Source of the DNA: Clostridium sp. TW13
GTDB lineage: Bacteria; Bacillota; Clostridia; Clostridiales; Clostridiaceae
Assembly: GCF_024345225.1 (NCBI RefSeq)
Contig: NZ_BROD01000001.1
Coordinates: forward strand, 62,001-126,000
Direction of reading: 5' to 3'
Length of the DNA: 64,000 nucleotides
Shown: positions 18,833-26,943 of the stretch, in pieces
How positions within the stretch are numbered: the first letter of the stretch is position 1
Layout of the letters: each line of letters starts with the position of its first letter
Made by a program: the position numbers and the translations under genes
Notes under the pieces: model-generated
What the model was told of the DNA's origin: nothing
The model's database searches: none
What the model saw: only the letters and a program-made list of their open reading frames with translations

Positions 18833-19669
18833 CTAATTTGATAATTTGAGCTTCATAAATATTAATGGAGCAATGCAGGAAGCCCAAATTCCAAGTGAAA
18901 AATACTTCACAAAATCTCGAATGTATCCTTTAGGAATTATAAATGAGCAAAGAGATAATACTATTAATAAACCAAAAAGACCTAAGAATAATTTGATAAC
19001 ATTGTTTTTTGAAGTGCTGTTTGGATTGTATTTAATATATTTAGTATCAATATAGTAGCCTAGGGAGATAGAGATAAATCCACCAATAGCTTTTATATAA
19101 TCTGAACTTCTAAATAATATCAAACTTAATAATAGAATTATAGATAGTATAAGATATAGATAAGGAATATTATTTTTTATAGCTTGTTCATAAATGAAAT
19201 TTGATATAAGAACTGCAATTATACCAAAAATGGAACCACAAACAACGTCTATTGGCCAATGTACTCCAAGATAAAGTCTTGATATAGGAATTAAGATCAT
19301 CATTATTATACTTATAAGCAATACTTTTTTAGTTTTAAATTGCAAAAATAGTGATGTGAAGGTTGCAGCATTTCCTTGGGAATGTCCACTTGGAAATGAA
19401 GTGCCAGTAGCTGTGTTTACAGCTAAACTTCTAATTCCTTTTGTTCCTATTGGTCTTGGTGAATTTACTATTATTTTAATAAAATTGTTTATCAATAAAG
19501 AGAAAGATAGACCGAAGGCTAATTTATAACCATACCTTTTATCTTTGAACCATAAGAAGTATATTGCAAATATAACTCCAAGGGTTTCACCACCTAGATT
19601 GGTAAAAAGAATAAAAAAGTTATCTAATGCTGGATTTGCGAAGGTTTGGATAAATTTTATTGTATTCAT
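18833..19669 (-). CDS. PAP2-superfamily membrane phosphatase
   Basis: About 278 residues with some seven hydrophobic segments. The three phosphatase motifs are in order: NSPRPIGTKG (KxxxxxxRP type, close to residue 75), FPSGHSQGNAAT and SRLYLGVHWPIDV, giving the catalytic histidines. Such enzymes remove phosphate from lipid phosphates, including undecaprenyl pyrophosphate or phosphatidic acid, on the outer face of the membrane. ATG 19669 follows AGGAG; an upstream in-frame start at 19720 lacks a ribosome site. Confidence 0.9.
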   Translation of the reverse strand: MNTIKFIQTFANPALDNFFILFTNLGGETLGVIFAIYFLWFKDKRYGYKLAFGLSFSLLINNFIKIIVNSPRPIGTKGIRSLAVNTATGTSFPSGHSQGNAATFTSLFLQFKTKKVLLISIIMMILIPISRLYLGVHWPIDVVCGSIFGIIAVLISNFIYEQAIKNNIPYLYLILSIILLLSLILFRSSDYIKAIGGFISISLGYYIDTKYIKYNPNSTSKNNVIKLFLGLFGLLIVLSLCSFIIPKGYIRDFVKYFSLGIWASCIAPLIFMKLKLSN

Positions 19670-19819
19670 TAATTTTAGCTCCTTTCGAGAAATAACAATA
19701 TAAATTATACAATTATACAAAAGGCTTGTACAATAAATTATTTTTGAGTAAGTATTTTACTAAAAATATATTTTATTTAACTCCAATAGACAAAAAGCGA
19801 TAAATTTCTACTTTTAATA

Positions 19820-19848
19820 TTGACATAGAATAATAAATAAAATATAAT
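19820..19848 (+). promoter_or_regulatory. Consensus promoter with no gene directly behind it
   Basis: TTGACA (19820-19825) and TATAAT (19843-19848) are both perfect and separated by 17 bases. No coding start follows; instead a terminator ends the region near 20001. Confidence 0.8.
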
Positions 19849-19854
19849 CAAGTC

Positions 19855-20001
19855 TGATGTGAATACTTCCAGGCATGAAGTAGCAGCATGAAAACTAATG
19901 TAGTATTTAAATTTACTCAAATAAGAGATGTTAAACATCGATTTATGTTAATTGTGAGACTTGTGTATAGATATATTTTCTATGCATAGGTCTTGTTTTT
20001 T
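19855..20001 (+). ncRNA. Candidate small RNA or independent leader, about 145 nt
   Basis: The segment lies between a perfect promoter and a strong terminator and has no convincing reading frame. TACTTC (19864) can pair with GAAGTA (19877), while AATACT can alternatively pair with the later AGTATT (19902-19907), a switch-like arrangement. A second promoter-like TTGACA at 20039 suggests that mntP has its own start. I do not recognise a known RNA family; it does not match the yybP-ykoY manganese riboswitch. Confidence 0.5.
19957..20001 (+). terminator. Intrinsic terminator of the candidate small RNA
   Basis: AGACTTGTGTATAGA pairs with TCTATGCATAGGTCT using several G-U pairs and is followed by TTGTTTTTT. 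Confidence 0.8.
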
Positions 20002-20107
20002 ATGTATTGAAAACAGTAAAATACAATATGAGTGTATTTTGACAATAAAATATTTTATAAAAGATAAAAAATGTAGTAAAATAATAAGATGTGGAAGGAT
20101 GTTTTGA

Positions 20108-20695
20108 ATGAATATTATATCAATAATACTTATTGCATTAGGATTAACTATGGATGCCTTTGCAGTGTCATTAACTTTGGGATTGAAAACAGATAAGGCA
20201 ATAGAAAAGAAGATTGCCTTAAAAGCCGGATTGTATTTTGGTGGTTTTCAAGCGTTGATGCCATTAATTGGGTGGCTATTAGGAGTGAAATTTTCATCAT
20301 ATATAGAAAATATAGATCACTGGGTTGCATTTATATTACTATTTATCATTGGAGCAAAGATGATAAAGGAGTCATTTGAAAGTGATGAGGATGAATCAAT
20401 TGCCTGTGATAGTGACAATAGTAAGGAATGTATAACTAATAAAAAGTTTCTATTATTAGCTATAGCAACATCAATAGATGCATTGGCAGTTGGGGTAAGT
20501 TTTGCATTTTTAAAAGTTGAGATTGTAAGTGCTGTTGCAATAATTGGTATAACTACTATGATATTATCCTTTATAGCCGTATTAATTGGAAAGAAACTTG
20601 GAGAATTAATTAAAAATAAGGCTGAAATTTTAGGTGGGACTATTTTAATATTAATAGGACTGAAAATACTTGTTGAACATTTAATGAGTAAATAA
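20108..20695 (+). CDS. mntP: Manganese efflux pump MntP
   Basis: A 195-residue protein with six membrane segments and the internal duplication of MntP (YebN). The paired motifs ALGLTMDAFAVSLTLGL and IATSIDALAVGVSFAFL, each with an essential Asp in a membrane helix, are diagnostic. A short acidic loop (ESDEDESIACDSDN) lies between the two halves. It exports Mn(II) from the cytoplasm. Manganese riboswitches often control mntP, but I do not see one here; the candidate RNA at 19855-20001 lies upstream but seems to be separately terminated. Confidence 0.93.
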   Translation: MNIISIILIALGLTMDAFAVSLTLGLKTDKAIEKKIALKAGLYFGGFQALMPLIGWLLGVKFSSYIENIDHWVAFILLFIIGAKMIKESFESDEDESIACDSDNSKECITNKKFLLLAIATSIDALAVGVSFAFLKVEIVSAVAIIGITTMILSFIAVLIGKKLGELIKNKAEILGGTILILIGLKILVEHLMSK

Positions 20696-20728
20696 TTCGT
20701 TAATAGAAAATAGATATGAGGTGGACTT

Positions 20729-21376
20729 ATGGACAAGAGAAAAAATATATCTATGGCAGTTATTAAAAGACTACCGAAATACTATAGATATCTTTCAGAT
20801 TTGCTTAAAAATGATGTGGATAGAATATCTTCTAAAGAGTTAGGAGAAAAGATTGGTTTTACAGCATCACAAATTCGTCAAGATTTAAATTGTTTTGGTG
20901 ATTTTGGGCAACAAGGATATGGATATAATGTAAAAGAATTATATAATCAAATAAGTGCTATATTAGGGTTAGAAAAAGAATATAAAAGTATAATAATTGG
21001 TGCTGGAAATATAGGGCAAGCCATTGCGAATTACAATAACTTTCACAATCTTGGTATAGATGTTTCTGCTATTTTTGATACAAATCCTAAGGTTGTAGGA
21101 ATTAAGATTCGAGATACAGAAATAATGGATATAGATAAGTTAGGTGAATTTGTATCTCAAAACAATATAGATTTAGCTGTTATTTGTGTACCAAGCATTA
21201 ACGCACAAAAGGTGTGTGATGAAGTTGTAAGGCTTGGTATAAAGGCTATATGGAATTTTGCGCCTGTAGATTTAATAACAGAAGCTGATGTTGTAGTAGA
21301 AAATGTACATCTAAGTGAGAGTTTACTTACTCTTATTTATTTAGCTAATGAAAAAAAGAGAAATGAATTGAGATAA
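20729..21376 (+). CDS. rex: Redox-sensing transcriptional repressor Rex
   Basis: A 215-residue Rex. The N-terminal winged helix (RLPKYYRYLSDLL, ELGEKIGFTASQIRQDLNCFGDFGQQGYGY) is followed by a Rossmann domain with IIIGAGNIGQAIAN (about residue 90) that binds NADH/NAD+, and the C-terminal swapping helix. Rex releases DNA when NADH is high and so controls fermentation genes. It is directly upstream of crt-bcd-etf-hbd, whose leader carries a Rex site at 21547-21564. The same neighbour order occurs in C. acetobutylicum. Confidence 0.95.
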   Translation: MDKRKNISMAVIKRLPKYYRYLSDLLKNDVDRISSKELGEKIGFTASQIRQDLNCFGDFGQQGYGYNVKELYNQISAILGLEKEYKSIIIGAGNIGQAIANYNNFHNLGIDVSAIFDTNPKVVGIKIRDTEIMDIDKLGEFVSQNNIDLAVICVPSINAQKVCDEVVRLGIKAIWNFAPVDLITEADVVVENVHLSESLLTLIYLANEKKRNELR

Positions 21377-21447
21377 TATCTTATAATATGAATAAATAAG
21401 ATAATTAATAAATTATCAAAGTATTTATATTATTTATTAAAAACATT

Positions 21448-21512
21448 ATTATAATGTTAATTCCAACTAAATCATATTGCAAAAAAATATGGCGGGTATT
21501 ATAATGTTAATT
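21448..21512 (+). repeat. 15-bp direct repeat in the crt promoter region
   Basis: ATTATAATGTTAATT occurs at 21448-21462 and again at 21498-21512, exactly 50 bases apart. The function is unknown; the spacing near five helical turns could suit a DNA-binding protein. Confidence 0.6.
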
Positions 21513-21546
21513 GGAGTTTATTGCTTCAATTATTTTTTAAGTATAT

Positions 21547-21564
21547 TTGTTATAATATTAACAA
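21547..21564. promoter_or_regulatory. Rex operator (ROP) upstream of crt
   Basis: TTGTTATAATATTAACAA matches the TTGTTAA-N4-TTAACAA consensus at 13 of 14 defined positions. TATAAT at 21551-21556 lies within it and may be the -10 box. Rex binding here would block the butyryl-CoA operon when NADH is low. Confidence 0.85.
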
Positions 21565-21652
21565 ACTATAGATAAAATATATTATAATATTTTATAGTAA
21601 TTGATGTAATAATAAGTTAGAAAATAATAAGTATTCTAAGGAGGCTAACCTA

Positions 21653-22435
21653 ATGGAATTAAATAATGTTATCCTTGAAAAAGAAGGTAATATTGCTATT
21701 GTAACAATTAACAGACCTAAAGCATTAAATGCGCTTAATTCAGAAACTTTAAAGGACATCGACACTGTTGTAGATGCTTTAGAAAAAGATAAGGATGTTT
21801 ATGCTGTAATCTTAACAGGTGCTGGAGACAAGGCATTTGTTGCAGGTGCAGACATATCAGAAATGAAAGATTTAGATGAAAAGCAAGGTCAAGAATTCGG
21901 AGCTTTAGGAAATAAAGTCTTCAGAAGATTAGAAAATTTAGACAAACCAGTTATAGCTGCAATATCAGGCTTCGCATTAGGTGGTGGCTGTGAATTAGCT
22001 ATGGCTTGTGATATAAGAGTTGCTTCAGAAAAAGCTAAATTTGGTCAACCAGAAGCTGGTCTTGGAATAACACCAGGTTTTGGAGGAACTCAAAGATTAG
22101 CTAGAATAGTAGGTCTAGGAAAAGCTAAAGAGTTAATCTATACATGTGACATAATCAAAGCTGATGAAGCACTAAGAATTGGTTTAGTTAATAAAGTAGT
22201 TCCATTAGAAAACTTAATGGAAGAAGTAAAGGCTATGGCAACTAAGATTGCTTCTAATGCACCAGTAGCAGTTAAGCTATGTAAGGATGCTATAAACAGA
22301 GGAATGCAAGTTGATATAGATAGAGCAGTAGAAATTGAAGCAGAAGACTTTGGTAAGTGTTTTGCAACTGAAGATCAAAAAGAAGGTATGACAGCTTTCC
22401 TTGAAAAGAGAGCTAAGAACTTCCAAAATAAGTAG
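21653..22435 (+). CDS. crt: 3-hydroxybutyryl-CoA dehydratase (crotonase)
   Basis: A 260-residue enoyl-CoA hydratase/isomerase family enzyme. The oxyanion-hole block KAFVAGADISEM, the acyl-CoA loop FALGGGCELAMACDIRVAS and PEAGLGITPGFGGTQRL carry the two catalytic glutamates. It removes water from 3-hydroxybutyryl-CoA to give crotonyl-CoA in butyrate/butanol formation. It is the first gene of the operon, with AAGGAGG before ATG 21653, and is controlled by the Rex site upstream. Confidence 0.96.
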   Translation: MELNNVILEKEGNIAIVTINRPKALNALNSETLKDIDTVVDALEKDKDVYAVILTGAGDKAFVAGADISEMKDLDEKQGQEFGALGNKVFRRLENLDKPVIAAISGFALGGGCELAMACDIRVASEKAKFGQPEAGLGITPGFGGTQRLARIVGLGKAKELIYTCDIIKADEALRIGLVNKVVPLENLMEEVKAMATKIASNAPVAVKLCKDAINRGMQVDIDRAVEIEAEDFGKCFATEDQKEGMTAFLEKRAKNFQNK

Positions 22436-22462
22436 TGAAATAGGAATAGGGAGGTAAATTAA

Positions 22463-23602
22463 ATGAATTTCAAATTAACAAGAGAACAAGAACTAGTACA
22501 ACAAATGGTTAGAGAATTTGCAGTTAATGAAGTTAAGCCAATAGCTGCTGAAATTGATGAAACAGAAAGATTTCCAATGGAAAACGTTGAAAAGATGGCT
22601 AAGTTAGGCATGATGGGTATTCCATTTGCAAAAGAAAATGGTGGAGCAGGCGGAGATGTTCTTTCTTATATAATCGCTGTAGAAGAATTATCTAAAGTTT
22701 GTGGTACAACAGGAGTTATACTTTCAGCTCATACATCATTATGTGCATCAGTAATTAATGAAAATGGTACTCCAGAACAAAAGGCAAAATATTTAGCTGA
22801 TCTTTGTAGCGGAAAGAAACTTGGTGCTTTTGGTTTAACTGAACCAGGTGCTGGTACTGATGCTGCTGGACAACAAACAACAGCTGTATTAGATGGAGAT
22901 AACTACATTTTAAATGGTTCAAAGATATTCATAACAAATGGTGGAGTTGCTGAAACTTTCATTATATTTGCTATGACAGATAAGAGCCAAGGAACTAGAG
23001 GAATATCTGCATTTGTAGTTGAAAAATCATTCCCAGGATTCTCAGTAGGTAAGTTAGAAAACAAGATGGGTATTAGAGCATCTTCAACTACTGAATTAGT
23101 AATGGAAAACTGTATAGTACCAAAAGAAAACTTACTTGGTAAAGAAGGTAAGGGATTTGGTATAGCAATGAAGACTCTTGATGGAGGAAGAATTGGTATA
23201 GCAGCTCAAGCTCTTGGTATAGCAGAAGGTGCTTTTGAAGAAGCAGTTAACTACATGAAAGAAAGAAAGCAATTTGGAAAACCATTATCAGCATTCCAAG
23301 GATTACAATGGTATATAGCTGAAATGGATGTTAAGATAGAAGCAGCTAAGCATTTAGTATACAAAGCAGCTTGCAAAAAACAAGCAGGAGAACCATACTC
23401 TATTGATGCAGCTAGAGCTAAGTTATTTGCAGCAGACGTTGCAATGGAAGTTACAACTAAGGCTGTTCAAATCTTTGGTGGATATGGTTACACTAAGGAA
23501 TACCCAGTAGAAAGAATGATGAGAGATGCTAAGATAACTGAAATCTATGAAGGAACTTCAGAAGTTCAAAAGATGGTTATCGCAGGCAGCATTTTAAGAT
23601 AG
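22463..23602 (+). CDS. bcd: Butyryl-CoA dehydrogenase
   Basis: A 379-residue acyl-CoA dehydrogenase. FGLTEPGAGTDAAG and FITNGGVAE bind FAD, and TEIYEGTSEVQKMVIA holds the catalytic glutamate of short-chain enzymes. With EtfAB it forms the electron-bifurcating complex that reduces crotonyl-CoA with NADH while also reducing ferredoxin. It is 27 bases after crt with GGGAGG before ATG. Confidence 0.96.
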   Translation: MNFKLTREQELVQQMVREFAVNEVKPIAAEIDETERFPMENVEKMAKLGMMGIPFAKENGGAGGDVLSYIIAVEELSKVCGTTGVILSAHTSLCASVINENGTPEQKAKYLADLCSGKKLGAFGLTEPGAGTDAAGQQTTAVLDGDNYILNGSKIFITNGGVAETFIIFAMTDKSQGTRGISAFVVEKSFPGFSVGKLENKMGIRASSTTELVMENCIVPKENLLGKEGKGFGIAMKTLDGGRIGIAAQALGIAEGAFEEAVNYMKERKQFGKPLSAFQGLQWYIAEMDVKIEAAKHLVYKAACKKQAGEPYSIDAARAKLFAADVAMEVTTKAVQIFGGYGYTKEYPVERMMRDAKITEIYEGTSEVQKMVIAGSILR

Positions 23603-23615
23603 GAGGACTTTTGTA

Positions 23616-24395
23616 ATGAATATAGTAGTTTGTGTAAAACAAGTTCCAGATACTACAGCAGTAAAAATAGATCCTAAGACTGGTACTTTAATTAGAGATG
23701 GTGTTCCATCAATAATGAATCCAGAAGATAAGCATGCTTTAGAAGCAGCTTTACAAATAAAAGAAACTAACGGTGGTAAGGTTACTGTTATAAGCATGGG
23801 ACTTCCAATGGCTAAGGCAACTTTAAGAGAAGCATTATGTATGGGAGCTGATGAAGCTATCCTTCTAACTGACAGATGTCTTGGAGGAGCTGATACATTA
23901 GCAACTTCAAAAGCAATAGCAGGAGTTATTGCAAAATTAGATTATGATATAGTACTTGCTGGAAGACAAGCAATTGATGGAGATACTGCACAAGTTGGAC
24001 CAGAAATAGCTGAACATTTAAATATTCCTCAAGTAACTTATGTTCAAGATGTAAAAGTTGAAGCAGACAGATTAGTTGTTAACAGAGCATTAGAAGATGG
24101 ATATCAACTAGTAGAAGTTAAGACTCCATGTCTATTAACTGCAATCGAAGAATTAAATGAAGCTAGATACATGAATGTAGCTAACATATTCTCAACTAGT
24201 GATGATGAAATAAAAGTTATGACTGCAGATGATATAGATGTAGATAAAGCTGAATTAGGTCTTAAGGGTTCACCTACAAAGGTTAAGAAGTCTATGACTA
24301 AAGAAGTTAAGGGTGCTGGAGAATTAGTAAAAGAATCACCTAAAAATGCAGCATATTATGTTGTAGGAAAATTACAAGAAAAACACTACATCTAA
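23616..24395 (+). CDS. etfB: Electron transfer flavoprotein beta subunit
   Basis: 259 residues with the Etf beta fold: MNIVVCVKQVPDT at the N-terminus, LAGRQAIDGDTAQVGPEIAEHL in the nucleotide/FAD-binding region and TPCLLTAIEELNEARYMN near the end. In Clostridia it forms the bifurcating Bcd-EtfAB complex and holds the bifurcating FAD together with EtfA. It starts 13 bases after bcd with AGGAGG. Confidence 0.95.
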   Translation: MNIVVCVKQVPDTTAVKIDPKTGTLIRDGVPSIMNPEDKHALEAALQIKETNGGKVTVISMGLPMAKATLREALCMGADEAILLTDRCLGGADTLATSKAIAGVIAKLDYDIVLAGRQAIDGDTAQVGPEIAEHLNIPQVTYVQDVKVEADRLVVNRALEDGYQLVEVKTPCLLTAIEELNEARYMNVANIFSTSDDEIKVMTADDIDVDKAELGLKGSPTKVKKSMTKEVKGAGELVKESPKNAAYYVVGKLQEKHYI

Positions 24396-24417
24396 GATAA
24401 TAGGAGGGTAATTTATT

Positions 24418-25425
24418 ATGAATATAGCAGATTACAAAGGCGTTTGGGTCTTTGCTGAACAAAGAGAAGGCGAACTACAAAAAGTATCTTTAGAACTACT
24501 TGGAGAAGGTAGAAGAATTGCTGATAAATTAGGAGTAAAGTTAACTGCTTTATTACTTGGAAATAATATAGAGTCATTAGCAACAACATTAGCATCACAT
24601 GGCGCTGATGAAGTTTTAGTTGCTGATGATAAGAACTTAGAACACTATACAACTGAAGGATATGCTAAAGTTATTTGTGACTTAGCAGCTGAAAGAAAGC
24701 CAGGAATATTATTTGTAGGAGCTACTTTCATAGGAAGAGACCTAGGTCCTAGAATAGCAGCTAGATTATCAACAGGATTAACTGCTGACTGTACATCAAT
24801 CGATGTAGAAGTTGAAAATGGAGATTTATTAGCTACAAGACCAGCATTTGGTGGTAACTTAATGGCTACAATTGCTTGTCCAGAACATAGACCTCAAATG
24901 GCTACAGTAAGACCAGGAGTATTTGCAAAAATCACTACTGATCCATCAAAATGTAACATTGAAAAAGTTGAAGTTAAATTAGCTGATAGCGATATAAGAA
25001 CTAAAGTTTTAGAAGTAATCAAAGCTAAGAAAGATATGGTTGATATAGCAGAAGCTGAATTCATCGTATCAGGTGGTAGAGGAGTTGGAAGCAAAGAAAA
25101 CTTTAAACTTCTTGAAGAATTAGCAGCAGCTTTAGAAGGAACAGTAGCAGGATCAAGAGCAGCAGTTGAAAGTGGTTGGATTGACGGAGCATGCCAAGTT
25201 GGTCAAACTGGTAAAACTGTTAGACCTAAGATATATATAGCTTGTGGTATTTCAGGAGCTATCCAACACGTTGCTGGTATGCAAGATTCTGAATTAATCA
25301 TTGCTGTAAACAAAGATGAAACAGCTCCAATCATGAAGGTAGCAGATTATGCTATCGTTGGAGATGTAGCTAAAGTTGTTCCAGAATTAATTGCACAAGT
25401 TAAAGAAGTAAAGAGTGCTGAATAA
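24418..25425 (+). CDS. etfA: Electron transfer flavoprotein alpha subunit
   Basis: 335 residues. The C-terminal FAD domain is clear: IVSGGRGVGSKENF, GSRAAVESGWI, QVGQTGKTVRPKIYIACGIS followed by GAIQHVAGMQ. It partners EtfB in Bcd-linked electron bifurcation. It follows etfB by 22 bases with GGAGGG. The gap to hbd is unusually large (253 bases) because a structured repeat sits there. Confidence 0.96.
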   Translation: MNIADYKGVWVFAEQREGELQKVSLELLGEGRRIADKLGVKLTALLLGNNIESLATTLASHGADEVLVADDKNLEHYTTEGYAKVICDLAAERKPGILFVGATFIGRDLGPRIAARLSTGLTADCTSIDVEVENGDLLATRPAFGGNLMATIACPEHRPQMATVRPGVFAKITTDPSKCNIEKVEVKLADSDIRTKVLEVIKAKKDMVDIAEAEFIVSGGRGVGSKENFKLLEELAAALEGTVAGSRAAVESGWIDGACQVGQTGKTVRPKIYIACGISGAIQHVAGMQDSELIIAVNKDETAPIMKVADYAIVGDVAKVVPELIAQVKEVKSAE

Positions 25426-25455
25426 TTCAATCAATTAATGTGAAAAGTAATCCTT

Positions 25456-25615
25456 AGGCATCTGAAAATAAATAACAAGTCCAAATATGCGACGGATATT
25501 TGGACTTAGACAAGGAAACAGGTTCCGCAGATAGTGAGCTATCTAAGGGTTCTGTTGACGCAGTATAAGGTCAAATAGACTAGCATAGGGACTTATTTAT
25601 TTTTTGAAGATGCCT
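25456..25615 (+). repeat. Dispersed structured repeat, full copy (copy 4)
   Basis: About 160 bases bounded by imperfect terminal inverted repeats: AGGCATCTGAAAATAAATAA at the left and TTATTTATTTTTTGAAGATGCCT at the right. Inside, AAGTCCAAATAT and ATATTTGGACTT make a perfect 12-bp stem around GCGACGG, and GATAG pairs with CTATC. It lies inside the etfA-hbd gap of an otherwise tight operon. There is no coding potential, so a MITE-like element or a structured RNA element are the options. Confidence 0.8.
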
Positions 25616-25678
25616 TGGTTAAGATAGCTTATTTTGACTAAGGATATCTAATATTAAAGATTTTAGGAGGAATAGTTC

Positions 25679-26527
25679 ATGGAAAAGATTTTCGTTTTAG
25701 GCGCTGGTACTATGGGTGCTGGAATAGTTCAAGCTTTTGCACAAAAAGGATATGAAGTTATCGTTAGAGATATAAAGGAAGAATTTGTTGATAGAGGAAT
25801 CGCTGGAATCAACAAGGGTCTTTCTAAGCAAGTTGAAAAAGGAAGAATGACTGAAGAAGATAAAGAAGCCATCCTTTCAAGAATATCAGGAACAACTGAT
25901 ATGAACTTAGCAGCTGACTGTGATTTAGTTGTAGAAGCAGCTATAGAAAACATGAAAATAAAGAGAGAAATATTCGCTGAATTAGATAAGATATGTAAGC
26001 CAGAAACTATATTAGCTTCAAATACTTCATCTTTATCAATAACAGAAGTTGCAACTGCAACAGGCAGACCTGACAAAGTTATAGGAATGCACTTCTTCAA
26101 TCCAGCTCCAGTAATGAAGCTTGTTGAAGTTATCAGAGGAATGGCTACATCTCAAGAAACTTTTGATGCAGTTAAAGAATTATCTGTAGCTATTGGTAAG
26201 GAACCAGTAGAAGTTGCAGAAGCTCCAGGATTCGTTGTTAACAGAATTCTTATCCCAATGATAAACGAAGCAGTTGGAATATTATCAGAAGGAATAGCTT
26301 CAGCAGAAGATATAGATACAGCTATGAAACTTGGTGCTAATCACCCAATGGGACCTTTAGCATTAGGAGATTTAATTGGATTAGACGTATGTCTAGCTAT
26401 CATGGATGTATTATATACTGAAACTGGAGATAGCAAATACAGAGCTAGCAGCTTACTTAGAAAGTATGTTAGAGCTGGTTGGTTAGGAAGAAAGACTGGA
26501 AGAGGATTCCACAACTACGCAAAATAA
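25679..26527 (+). CDS. hbd: 3-hydroxybutyryl-CoA dehydrogenase
   Basis: A 282-residue NAD(P)H-dependent dehydrogenase. The Rossmann motif [17 protein letters not shown] opens the protein; [18 protein letters not shown] carries the catalytic histidine; the C-terminal helical domain has [16 protein letters not shown]. It reduces acetoacetyl-CoA to 3-hydroxybutyryl-CoA, the step before Crt. AGGAGG precedes ATG 25679. Although last in the operon, it is separated from etfA by the repeat element, so it may have altered expression. Confidence 0.96.
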   Translation: MEKIFVLGAGTMGAGIVQAFAQKGYEVIVRDIKEEFVDRGIAGINKGLSKQVEKGRMTEEDKEAILSRISGTTDMNLAADCDLVVEAAIENMKIKREIFAELDKICKPETILASNTSSLSITEVATATGRPDKVIGMHFFNPAPVMKLVEVIRGMATSQETFDAVKELSVAIGKEPVEVAEAPGFVVNRILIPMINEAVGILSEGIASAEDIDTAMKLGANHPMGPLALGDLIGLDVCLAIMDVLYTETGDSKYRASSLLRKYVRAGWLGRKTGRGFHNYAK

Positions 26528-26554
26528 TATAAGTTTAGATTGAAGATTGATATC

Positions 26555-26602
26555 AAACTCTATAGGAAATTCTTTTATGAGAATTTTCTATGGAGTTTTT
26601 TT
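26555..26602 (+). terminator. Terminator of the crt-bcd-etf-hbd operon
   Basis: AAACTCTATAGGAAATTCT pairs with AGAATTTTCTATGGAGTTT and is followed by TTTTATT. It closes the operon. Confidence 0.88.
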
Positions 26603-26781
26603 ATTCTTTAGGATATTATAATAAAATCAAATTTGTGGATAACTTATAAAAAGGTCGCATAGGATTTTTTTATTTTATTCTACTTGATAATAAATATTAT
26701 GATATAATTATTATTATATAAGTAAGTTTCAATAAAAATAATTTATAATTGTTTGAAGTTGGAGAAATAATACTAAGGCTA

Positions 26782-26833
26782 AGGTATCTTCAAAAAATAA
26801 GTAAGTGTATAAGTTAGGCTATTTTCAGATGCC
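26782..26833 (+). repeat. Dispersed repeat, short copy (copy 5)
   Basis: AGGTATCTTCAAAAAATAAG and ATTTTCAGATGCC resemble the two ends of the full copy at 25456-25615 with almost all of the middle missing. It lies in the 416-base gap before the OGG gene, which holds no other recognisable feature apart from the hbd terminator. Confidence 0.55.
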
Positions 26834-26943
26834 AAATATCTATATTGGAAAGTTAAATAGAAAGGTGTGCAGTTGCTGGCAGAAAAAATTATATTTCAGA
26901 TAAGTTAAGATAAACATTAAACAAGATTTAGGAGATGAATAAA

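Noticed and set aside
19855-20001. Possible signal-recognition-particle RNA because of CCAGGC...AGCAGC
   Set aside because: The stem and tetraloop between these words are too short and do not pair as in SRP RNA, and the length and context do not fit.
19855-20107. yybP-ykoY manganese riboswitch before mntP
   Set aside because: The conserved GGGGAGUAG core and matching arms are absent; the candidate RNA is also terminated before a second promoter-like site.
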